From the NCBI GenBank assembly GCA_902767565.1, contig CACXHY010000002.1:1-64000 (forward strand): DNA of 64,000 nt. The letters are read 5' to 3'. Below the pieces are notes generated by a model. The model was not told the origin of the DNA and did not search any database. It was given only the letters and a program-made list of their open reading frames with translations. This document shows positions 57,365 through 64,000 of this stretch, in pieces. The translations under genes and the position numbers were made by a program. This DNA comes from an uncultured Eubacteriales bacterium. Lineage in GTDB: Bacteria; Bacillota; Clostridia; Christensenellales; Aristaeellaceae. The first letter of the stretch is position 1. Every line of letters begins with the position of its first letter.

Positions 57365-58518
57365 GTTTTCGCCTCCGCACGCTCGTCACGGAGCCGGTCC
57401 AGGTTCTCTTCCTTCTCAAAGAACGCGGTCTTCAGCCGGGCGTACTCCTCCGGGGTGCAGGCGGCCCGGCAGGCGGGCTCGAAGGAGCCGGTGACCGCGA
57501 AGCAGGAACGGACCTTTTCGCAGGGGTATTCCGCGCATTCGGCGCAGGTGCGGATGCCCCGTCCCTCGCAGCACGCGGCGAGGGCGTACCGGCACCAGTT
57601 CTCCGGCCGGCACCCCTCGCAGGCGATCTCCTTATCGGTCACCACGCGGTCCCGGTACCCGATCTTATGCCACAGCTCCGCGATGCGGCGCAGGGCTTCG
57701 GGGGTCTTTTCGAAAGGCGGCCGGACATAGCGGGGACAGGCCGCGCAGTCGTTGCCGCAGGCGGCGATGATCTTTTCCGGCATCGGGGCGTCCCCTTTCT
57801 TCCGTTCCGCGAGCCATGCGCGCTCCTTTTCCGTGAGGGCGGCCTTCTCCAGAAGGTCCGGGCGATGCGTCGCCGTGGCCAGGATGGACTGCTGCCGCCG
57901 CCACTTCGCGATCTCCGCGTGGTTGCCGTTCAGGAGGACCTCCGGGACGGTCAGGCCGTTCCACTCCCGGGGGCGGGTGTATTGCGGGTACTCCAGCAGG
58001 CCGTCGGAGAAGGACTCCTCCTCCGGGCTGTCCGCGCTGCCCAGCACGCCCGGGATGAAGCGCGCCACGCAGTCGGTCAGCACCATGGCGGCCAGCTCGC
58101 CGCCGGTGAGGATGTAATCGCCGACAGAGATCTCCTCGTCCACGCAGGTGTCCAGCGCCCGCTGGTCCACGCCCTCGTAGTGCCCGCAGAGCAGCACCAG
58201 CCGCTCCTCCTTCGCCAGCTCCCGGGCCAGCGCGGTGGTCAGGGCCTTCCCGCGCGGGCCGAGATAGATGCGCCGGCCGCGGAAACCTTCTCCGCACACG
58301 TCCGCCATGGCGTCCGCGATGGGCTGGGCCATCATCACCATGCCCGCGCCGCCGCCGAAGGGATAATCGTCGGTGTTCTTGTGCTTCAGCGCCGAGTAGG
58401 GTCGGATGTCCGTCAGCCGGACGTCCAGCAGGCCCTGCTCCCGGGCGCGGCCGAGGATGCTGGCGTCCAGCACGCCGCCGAACATCTCCGGGAAGATGGT
58501 GAGGATGTCAATCCTCAT
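57361..58518 (-). CDS. trmD: TrmD tRNA methyltransferase fused to a DUF3795-like cysteine-rich domain
   Basis: Residues 1-240 are TrmD, which methylates G37 of tRNA: FPEMFGGVLDASILGRA, DDYPFGGGAGMVM, LCGHYEGVDQR, VGDYILTGGELAAM and YTRPREW. Instead of stopping, the frame runs on through a DUF3795-like domain (residues 246-385) with ACGNDCAACPRY, ACEGCRPENWC, and further Cys clusters that suggest zinc binding. The internal Met246 has AAAGGGG upstream, so the second domain might also be made alone. TrmD alone is about 240 residues in most bacteria. Confidence 0.9.
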   Translation of the reverse strand: MRIDILTIFPEMFGGVLDASILGRAREQGLLDVRLTDIRPYSALKHKNTDDYPFGGGAGMVMMAQPIADAMADVCGEGFRGRRIYLGPRGKALTTALARELAKEERLVLLCGHYEGVDQRALDTCVDEEISVGDYILTGGELAAMVLTDCVARFIPGVLGSADSPEEESFSDGLLEYPQYTRPREWNGLTVPEVLLNGNHAEIAKWRRQQSILATATHRPDLLEKAALTEKERAWLAERKKGDAPMPEKIIAACGNDCAACPRYVRPPFEKTPEALRRIAELWHKIGYRDRVVTDKEIACEGCRPENWCRYALAACCEGRGIRTCAECAEYPCEKVRSCFAVTGSFEPACRAACTPEEYARLKTAFFEKEENLDRLRDERAEAKT

Positions 58519-59035
58519 AGACCGCCACCTCTTTCAGGCGTTCGCTGTTCACGCGGATGATCCCGGCTTCCACGTCCTTTTCGGGGAAGGCCTCGGGCAG
58601 GGCCGGGGCCATCCAGGTCTTCCCGCCCTTCCGCTCGAAGACATACACGTCGGTCGGCCCGTGCTGCAGCACGTCCTTCAGGATGCCGAGGGTCTCCCCG
58701 GCTTCGTCGACGGCGGCGCAGCCCAGCAGATCGGAAATGTAGTACATGCCCTCCGGCAGCGGGGAGGCGTGCGCCCGGTCGATATACAGTTCCGCGCCGC
58801 GCAGTTTGTCCACATCCTCCGGAGCGGCGCAGCCCTCCAGGGTCAGGTACACAAAGCCGTCATGCACCCGGGAGCACCGGCTGCCGATCGGGCGCCAGCC
58901 GCCGCTCTCCTTTAGGTACAGGGTCTTCCAGCGCTTGAAATCCTCGGGATCCTGCGCGAAGGGGCGCACCTTGGCCTCGCCGCGCACGCCCTGGGGCCGC
59001 AGCACCTCGCCGATGCAGAAATAGGGTGTCAGCAT
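58508..59035 (-). CDS. rimM: 16S rRNA processing protein RimM
   Basis: A 175-residue ribosome-maturation factor. Its N-terminal RimM domain (FCIGEVLRPQGVRGEAKV) binds S19. The C-terminal PRC barrel (YYISDLLGCAAVDEAGETLG, FPEKDVEAGIIRV) follows. ATG 59035 is preferred because AAGGAG lies upstream. It overlaps trmD by 11 bp, the standard rimM-trmD pairing. Confidence 0.93.
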   Translation of the reverse strand: MLTPYFCIGEVLRPQGVRGEAKVRPFAQDPEDFKRWKTLYLKESGGWRPIGSRCSRVHDGFVYLTLEGCAAPEDVDKLRGAELYIDRAHASPLPEGMYYISDLLGCAAVDEAGETLGILKDVLQHGPTDVYVFERKGGKTWMAPALPEAFPEKDVEAGIIRVNSERLKEVAVYED

Positions 59036-59089
59036 GATGATCTCCTTGTTCCGGGTCATCCCGGCGGGAATGAAAAAAGACTGTGCCGC

Positions 59090-60523
59090 TTACGGCTGGC
59101 CGTACTTCGCCACGTATTCCTCCAGGCAGAGGTTCTCCTCGTGCATGATCTGCGCGTGGGGCTGGCCCACCCAGCGGTAGTGCCAGGCCTCGGCGGTGTA
59201 GCCGGTGATCGATTCCTTGTCCTTGGCGTAGCGGAGGATGAAGCCGTACTTCCAGCAGTTCTCCGTCAGCCACTGGTGCTGCCGGGTGCCGGAAAAGGTC
59301 CTGCCCGGCACGGTGATGTCGAAGCAGGTGCCCAGGTGATGCTCTGATTTTCCGGGCTCGGCCACGGTGTTGAGGGCGGCCTTTTCCGCCTTGGTGCGGC
59401 TGAGGCCGTTGACGCGCATCAGCTCGGCCACCTTTTCGTCCATGAGCTGCTGCTGATAGGTCTCGGAGCGGTAGGCCGCGCTGATCTGCCAGTCCCCGAC
59501 GCCCTCTGCCCGCGCCGCGCCCAGCATGACCATCAGGGCGTCCACCGCCTCGCTCTCGGCCAGCGTGCCGGCGTACTTGATCTTCACGATGTCCGGGTCG
59601 CAGTATGTGCTCATGTCGACCAGCTGCAGGGTCGCGTATCCCTCGGGCAGCGGGTTCTTCTTGTTGACCACCAGCGGCAGACCGTCCGCCCGCACATAGG
59701 GGCGCGCCGCGGAGGGATCCAGCGTCGGCACGGGAGCCGTGGTGGGCTTGGGCACGGCCGTATCGGAGAACAGCGCGGTCCAGGTCAGCTGCCCGCACAC
59801 GCCGTCCGCGGTGAGGCCGTTGGCGCTCTGGAAGGCCGACACGGCGTTCTGGGTCCCGCGGCCGTAGTCCCCGTCGATGGCGCCGGTGTAATAACCCAGC
59901 TCCCGCAGCCGGGTCTGCAGGGTGATGACGCTGTCGCCCTTGGAGCCGCTGCGCAGGGTCCCCGGGAAGGGCACCGGCGTGGAGGCAGCCGCGGTCGGCG
60001 CGGCGGAAGTGACCGGCGTGCCCGTGTACCGGACCGCGCTGTCCGAGTACAGGATGGCCTCGGTGGCCTCGCCCACATAGCCGTCCGCGTCCAGTCCGTT
60101 CGCCTGCTGGAAGAGCATGACGGCCTGCTCCGTGCCGCCGCCGAACTGTCCGTCGGTCTCCCCGGCGTAGTAGCCCAGCTCCTGCAGCCGGGTCTGCAGC
60201 CGCAGCACCCGCTCGCCCCGGCTGCCCTTGCTGAGGGAGGGGAAGGGCGTGGGCTGGGAGGGATCCCGGGTGACGGCCATCATGTTCCCGTAGGCGGCGG
60301 TGGGGGTGGGTGTGGCGCCGGTCTCCCGCTGATAGTCCGGGAGGGTGCGCAGCATGAAAAACAGCGCCAGCGCGACGGCGGCCAGCGCGAGCCCCGTCAG
60401 CAGCCCCGCGGCGATCAGTTTCGGCCGGATGGTCACGTTATCGTCCGGTTCACCCGCCCATTTTGCTGCTTCTCGCGGCTTCGCCCTCAGCCGGATGTTT
60501 GAGAGCTTACCCGGTCCACGCAC
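59090..60523 (-). CDS. VanY-type D-Ala-D-Ala carboxypeptidase with two peptidoglycan-binding domains
   Basis: A 477-residue membrane-anchored cell-wall peptidase. One N-terminal membrane helix (about 35-60) is followed by two PG_binding_1 domains (SRGERVLRLQTRLQELGYY and KGDSVITLQTRLRELGYY). The VanY domain has AAYRSETYQQQ, SEHHLGTCFDI (zinc His/Asp) and AEAWHYRW (Glu/His). It trims terminal D-Ala from stem peptides. The start is GTG 60523, spaced 6 bp from GGGAGGG; ATG 60529 directly abuts that site. Confidence 0.92.
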   Translation of the reverse strand: MRGPGKLSNIRLRAKPREAAKWAGEPDDNVTIRPKLIAAGLLTGLALAAVALALFFMLRTLPDYQRETGATPTPTAAYGNMMAVTRDPSQPTPFPSLSKGSRGERVLRLQTRLQELGYYAGETDGQFGGGTEQAVMLFQQANGLDADGYVGEATEAILYSDSAVRYTGTPVTSAAPTAAASTPVPFPGTLRSGSKGDSVITLQTRLRELGYYTGAIDGDYGRGTQNAVSAFQSANGLTADGVCGQLTWTALFSDTAVPKPTTAPVPTLDPSAARPYVRADGLPLVVNKKNPLPEGYATLQLVDMSTYCDPDIVKIKYAGTLAESEAVDALMVMLGAARAEGVGDWQISAAYRSETYQQQLMDEKVAELMRVNGLSRTKAEKAALNTVAEPGKSEHHLGTCFDITVPGRTFSGTRQHQWLTENCWKYGFILRYAKDKESITGYTAEAWHYRWVGQPHAQIMHEENLCLEEYVAKYGQP

Positions 60524-60554
60524 GTTCATCCCTCCCGAGAAAAAACATCGCCTC

Positions 60555-60583
60555 ATTGTATCACGATGCCCCGCGCAAGTCAA
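60555..60583 (-). promoter_or_regulatory. Promoter of the vanY-rimM operon (TTGACT-17-TACAAT)
   Basis: -35 at 60578-60583, -10 at 60555-60560, minus strand. No other clear promoter precedes rimM, so this may drive genes down to rdgB. Confidence 0.7.
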
Positions 60584-60638
60584 ACCGGGGCACGGGGCAC
60601 AGGGCGGACGCCGACGGCAAAACCTTTGCGGAAACACC

Positions 60639-60668
60639 TTGCGGAACCGGCGTCCGATATGGTATGAT
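60639..60668 (+). promoter_or_regulatory. Promoter of the GH3 gene (TTGCGG-18-TATGAT)
   Basis: -35 at 60639-60644 and -10 at 60663-60668; leader about 75 nt. Confidence 0.55.
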
Positions 60669-60751
60669 GTCCCCAGAAGAGGACGGGACGCTTTTTGCCT
60701 GTACCTCTGCCGCGCCGTTTCATGATCGGATACGCATAAGGAGGAGACCGC

Positions 60752-62476
60752 ATGAAGATCAACGTGGACCTGAAAGCCAAGCCCTTCTACCTGACCGACG
60801 AACAGATCGCGTGGGTGGAGTCCACCATCGAGGGCATGACGCTGGAGGAAAAGCTGGGCCAGCTCTTCCTGCCCATGTCCCCCCTCTCCGCGGAAGAGGA
60901 GATCGCCAAATTCGACCGGCTGGGCCTGCACCCTTGCGGCGTCCTCCTGCGCAACACCGGCTCCGCCGAGATCCGGGAGAAGATCGCCAAGCTCCAGGAG
61001 CACGCGAAGATCCCGCTGCTCATCGCGGGCGACCTGGACCGGGGCTCCTACAACATGATCGCCGACGGCACCCAGTACGGCCACGAGATGCTGCTGGGCG
61101 CCTCGGGCGACCCGCAGATGGCCTACCGCGGCGCGAAGATCCTGGGCGAGGAGTGCTGCGCGGTGGGCGCCAACTGGAACTTCGGACCGGTGGTGGACAT
61201 CGACATCAACCCCTTCAACCCCATCACCAACGTGCGCGCCTTCGGCTCCGACGCCGAGATGGTGAAGGAGTTCGCCCTGGCCTCCTGCCGCGGCATGCGC
61301 GACGGCGGCATCCTGCCCTGCGCCAAGCACTTCCCGGGCGACGGCGTGGACGGCCGCGACCAGCACTTCCTCTCCTCGGTCAACAGCCTCACCGTGGAGG
61401 AGTGGGACGCCACCTTCGGCAAGGTCTACAAGGCCCTGATCGACGACGGCCTGGAGACCATCATGACCGTGCACATCATGCAGCCGGCCTACACGAAGCA
61501 CTTCAGTCCCGACACGAAGGACGAGGACATCCTGCCCGGCTGCCTGAGCAAGGAGCTGAACCTGAGGCTGCTCCGCGAGAAGCTGGGCTTCAACGGCCTG
61601 CTGGTGACCGATGCCTCCAGCATGGCGGGCTTCACCGACGTGCTGCCCCGCTCCGTGGCTGTGCCCACCGCCATCGCCAACGGCTCCGACATCTTCCTCT
61701 TCGCCCGTGACCTGGAGGAGGACTTCGACTCCATGAAGGCCGGCTACGAAAAGGGCGTCATCACCGAGGAACGCCTGCACGAGGCCCTGGCCCGCATCCT
61801 CGGCATGAAGGCGAAGCTGCGCCTGCCCGAGAAGAAGGCCGCCGGCACCCTGATCCCGCCGGAAAGCGCGCTGGAGATCTTCAAGCGCCCGGAGAGCGCC
61901 GCCTTCGCCAAGGAAGCGGCCGACAAGGGCATCACCCTGGTCAAGGACACCCAGAAGATGCTGCCCCTGACCCCCGAAAAGTACAGGCGGCTCTTCGTCA
62001 TCCCGATCAAGGTGGAACCCAACTACCACAACCCGAAGCAGGGCTGCTACGAGGAGCGCTTCGTGAAGGACCTGGAGGAGCGGGGCTTCGAGGTGCACAT
62101 GTACGACGGCTCGCCCGAGGACATGCAGACCATCGGCCGCAGCCCCATCCGCGAGTTCAAGAAGCAGTATGACGCCATCATCTACTTCATGAACGTGGCC
62201 ACCTCCAACTCCGACTCCGCGGCCCGCATCTCCTGGCCCGGCACCCGCGTCACCATCACCATGATGATCCACGATGTGCCCACCATGATGGTCTCCGTGG
62301 ACAACCCCTACCACCTGATCGACGCCCCGCGCATCCCCACCTACGTCAACGCGTACAACTCCTCCGAGCTGGTGGTGGACACCCTGGTGGAGAAGCTGAC
62401 GGGCGAGAGCGAGTTCAAGGGCGTCAGCCCCGTGGATGCTTTCGTGAAGAAGTATTTCTTCAACACGGACAAGTGA
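60752..62476 (+). CDS. Family GH3 glycoside hydrolase
   Basis: A 574-residue intracellular enzyme. The (beta/alpha)8 domain holds CAKHFPGDGVDGRDQH, the NagZ-like loop with acid-base Asp/His, and VTDASSMAGF, whose Asp is the likely nucleophile. The C-terminal alpha/beta-sandwich domain starts near residue 385. Length and motifs fit a beta-N-acetylhexosaminidase or beta-glucosidase. No signal peptide is present. AAGGAGGAG precedes the start. Confidence 0.9.
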   Translation: MKINVDLKAKPFYLTDEQIAWVESTIEGMTLEEKLGQLFLPMSPLSAEEEIAKFDRLGLHPCGVLLRNTGSAEIREKIAKLQEHAKIPLLIAGDLDRGSYNMIADGTQYGHEMLLGASGDPQMAYRGAKILGEECCAVGANWNFGPVVDIDINPFNPITNVRAFGSDAEMVKEFALASCRGMRDGGILPCAKHFPGDGVDGRDQHFLSSVNSLTVEEWDATFGKVYKALIDDGLETIMTVHIMQPAYTKHFSPDTKDEDILPGCLSKELNLRLLREKLGFNGLLVTDASSMAGFTDVLPRSVAVPTAIANGSDIFLFARDLEEDFDSMKAGYEKGVITEERLHEALARILGMKAKLRLPEKKAAGTLIPPESALEIFKRPESAAFAKEAADKGITLVKDTQKMLPLTPEKYRRLFVIPIKVEPNYHNPKQGCYEERFVKDLEERGFEVHMYDGSPEDMQTIGRSPIREFKKQYDAIIYFMNVATSNSDSAARISWPGTRVTITMMIHDVPTMMVSVDNPYHLIDAPRIPTYVNAYNSSELVVDTLVEKLTGESEFKGVSPVDAFVKKYFFNTDK

Positions 62477-62549
62477 CCGCATCCCGGTCTCCGTCCCGGC
62501 CCTCAGGGCCATCGGCACTGTCCCTGAGACATGACGCCGCATAACAAAA

Positions 62550-62589
62550 GCTGCCCCCGCGGTCAGAGGATCGCGGGGGCAGCCTGTTT
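62550..62589. terminator. Bidirectional terminator between GH3 and the copper-chaperone gene
   Basis: Perfect 12-bp stem GCTGCCCCCGCG/CGCGGGGGCAGC with TTTTG on the minus strand and CTGTTTC on the plus strand. Confidence 0.88.
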
Positions 62590-62600
62590 CTTCCGGGGGC

Positions 62601-62810
62601 TCAGGCAATACCCTTGACGGTGTAGCCCTTCTCCTCCACGGCCGCCTTCAGCGTTTCGGCGGCCACATCCTGCGACAGCCGCACCACGGCGGTGCCCTTC
62701 TCGTGGCTGACCTCGGCGGCGGCGACGCCTTCCAGGGCCTCCAGCGCCTTCTTTACGCGGGCTTCGCAGCGGACGCACATCATGCCGCTGATCTCCATCG
62801 TCTTTTCCAT
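62601..62810 (-). CDS. Heavy-metal-associated (CopZ-like) domain protein
   Basis: A 69-residue free-standing HMA domain. GMMCVRCEARVKKAL carries the CxxC copper-binding pair, and EKGYTVKGIA closes the ferredoxin-like fold. It probably shuttles Cu(I). No copper ATPase is adjacent. ATG 62810 follows AAGGAG. Confidence 0.92.
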   Translation of the reverse strand: MEKTMEISGMMCVRCEARVKKALEALEGVAAAEVSHEKGTAVVRLSQDVAAETLKAAVEEKGYTVKGIA

Positions 62811-62891
62811 GATCGGATCTCCTTTCGCGTCTCCGGGACGGTCGACGGATCCATTATAGGACCCCGGCGGGCGCCTTGTCAAGGCGCGGCC

Positions 62892-63926
62892 TCACCCGGG
62901 CATCAGCGCCCGCACCAGCGCGGGCTGCGTGACGGCGCCGGTGTGCCGGTCGAAGAGGGCGAAGAAGCCGCAGTCCCACCAGAAGCAGGGGATGCCCTTT
63001 TCCCGGGCCGCCCGCGTGAAGGCCGCGGCGTGCCGGAGCCGGGCGTCGGGGTTGCCCTTGTCCTCGGTGCCGAACTCTCCGATCATGACGGGACAGCCGT
63101 GCTCCGCTGAGAAGGCGGCCAGCCGCGTCATCAGGGCGTCGATCTCCCGCAGGTCCTCCTCCGTGCCCCAGGTGTCCCGCAGCACGCGGCCTTCGGCCCG
63201 GCGCCAGCAGAAGCCCTCGGGATCGTAGTTGTGCACCTGGAGGAGGAGCCGGTCCGGCACCGTGTCCCTTGGCAGGACAAAGCCCGCCAGCGTGGACGGC
63301 ACCGACGCGCCGGAATAGGTCTGCACCGACAGGATCCGTTCCGGATTGTTCCCCCCGGAGGCCCGGACGGTGTCCACGAACAGCTGGTTGAAGCGGTTCA
63401 GCCACGCGTGGTCCTCCGGGTCGACGGGCTGTGTCCAGCGGGCCTCCGCGTCCAGCATCTCGTTGAAGCCCTCAAAGATCAGGCGGCCGCACCGGTCTGC
63501 GAAGCGGTCCGCGATCTGCCGCCAGAGGGACGCGAACCGGCCGGACACCGCGTCCCAGTGCGCCCGGGAGGCGTGGAGCCAGCCACGGGCCCCGGCGTCG
63601 TGGTGGACGTTCAGCACGCAGAAGAGCCCTTCGTCCAGGACCCAGCCGGTCACCTCCGCCACCCGGTCCATCCAGGCGGGATCCACCTCGCCGGACGGGG
63701 CCATGTGCTGGGCCCAGGTGACGGGCAGGCGCACGCAGTCAAAGCCTGCCTGCCCTACGGCCCGGATCAGCTCCCGGGTACAGGGCGGGTTGAACCAGGC
63801 GGTCTCGCTCTCCATGGGAGGAACGATCTCCCCCGGCGCGGCGCTGCGCTTCACGGCGTCCAGGGTGTTGCCGAGGCTCCATCCCGCACGGATGGAGGCT
63901 GCGGCGGAAGAAGCGGATAAAGGCAT
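62892..63926 (-). CDS. Family GH5 glycoside hydrolase, no signal peptide
   Basis: A 344-residue (beta/alpha)8 enzyme. RAGWSLGNTLDA opens the barrel, NVHHD is conserved, LIFEGFNEML holds the acid-base Glu, and MIGEFGTED the nucleophile Glu. The Met at 63926 has GAGGTG upstream; the frame extends 7 codons further. There is no signal peptide, so it probably acts inside the cell on imported beta-glucan or mannan oligosaccharides. Confidence 0.9.
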   Translation of the reverse strand: MPLSASSAAASIRAGWSLGNTLDAVKRSAAPGEIVPPMESETAWFNPPCTRELIRAVGQAGFDCVRLPVTWAQHMAPSGEVDPAWMDRVAEVTGWVLDEGLFCVLNVHHDAGARGWLHASRAHWDAVSGRFASLWRQIADRFADRCGRLIFEGFNEMLDAEARWTQPVDPEDHAWLNRFNQLFVDTVRASGGNNPERILSVQTYSGASVPSTLAGFVLPRDTVPDRLLLQVHNYDPEGFCWRRAEGRVLRDTWGTEEDLREIDALMTRLAAFSAEHGCPVMIGEFGTEDKGNPDARLRHAAAFTRAAREKGIPCFWWDCGFFALFDRHTGAVTQPALVRALMPG

Positions 63927-63948
63927 GGTGCACCTCACGAAGACCAAA

Positions 63949-63978
63949 GCTCCTGCTCCGGGACGCGGAGCAGGGAGC
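63949..63978. repeat. GC-rich hairpin at the end of the window
   Basis: GCTCCTGCTCC can pair with GGAGCAGGGAGC (one bulge). It may be the terminator of a gene beyond the window edge or part of the GH5 leader. Confidence 0.4.
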
Positions 63979-64000
63979 GATCATGAACAAGCTATGTGCG

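Noticed and set aside
57361-58518. A frameshift or missing stop caused by error in trmD
   Set aside because: Both halves are intact in one frame with a sensible linker, so a true fusion is more likely, though resequencing would settle it.
59090-62608. A 1172-codon minus-strand frame from vanY through GH3
   Set aside because: The upstream part is the complement of the GH3 gene. The vanY promoter at 60555-60583 and signals at 60523-60529 mark the true start.

Overview
The window looks like a chromosomal segment of a GC-rich, Gram-positive anaerobe of the class Clostridia, probably a gut or rumen commensal of the Christensenellales type. This rests on strong sigma-A promoters, AGGAGG-type ribosome binding sites, signal peptides ending in ALA, plant-polysaccharide enzymes without export signals, and typical Firmicutes housekeeping genes (cvpA, degV, recJ-rel-recQ). 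The taxonomic placement is inference; no rRNA gene is present.

Layout. 1-435: a 3' half of a tRNA-Gly gene, which looks like an old integration site, and an orphan promoter ahead of a terminator-like hairpin (candidate small RNA). 436-7169 (minus): an export operon with a MacB-like ATPase and permease, three biotinyl-lipoyl (HlyD-like) adaptors and a secreted protein with acidic DPTD repeats. 7221-8232: a DUF6273 gene and a palindrome-rich spacer. 8233-19762 (plus): a complete type I-E CRISPR-Cas system (cas3, cas8e, cse2, cas7e, cas5e, cas6e, cas1, cas2) read from one sigma-A promoter, with an array of 55 repeats and 54 spacers starting 19 bp after cas2. An integrase N-terminal fragment abuts the last repeat. 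20194-23919: zinc-ribbon membrane protein, gap, a TtcA-like tRNA thiolase and an epimerase. 24156-31041 (minus): sugar-related and secreted genes (GH28, TauE/SafE, GH105, a secreted protein, DUF1015, an esterase lipoprotein). 31240-36209: carB, a GNAT and metA. 36356-39600: a Crp/Fnr regulator and an SsuABC-like transporter whose permease and ATPase are fused. 39746-53695: degV, cvpA, an L,D-transpeptidase, a glycosyltransferase, recQ, rel, recJ, an MBL hydrolase and a D-Ala-D-Ala ligase. 53945-60523 (minus): a tRNA/ribosome maturation cluster (rimM, trmD fused to a DUF3795-like domain, rluA-type, tgt, rdgB) interrupted by an AbiEii-like toxin-antitoxin pair and preceded by a VanY peptidase. 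60752-63926: GH3, a copper-chaperone-like protein and GH5.

How it works together. Defence (CRISPR, the AbiE-like pair) sits beside scars of integration (tRNA-Gly half, truncated integrase). The CRISPR array records its own history. Its last repeat base is almost always G, as expected if that base comes from the PAM. Two pairs of spacers encode the same or nearly the same peptide, suggesting repeated encounters with related phages. GH28, GH105, GH3 and GH5 all lack signal peptides, which fits intracellular breakdown of imported pectin and glucan oligosaccharides. The most unusual items are the three-adaptor export operon, the permease-ATPase fusion, the TrmD-DUF3795 fusion and the apparently leaderless CRISPR array.
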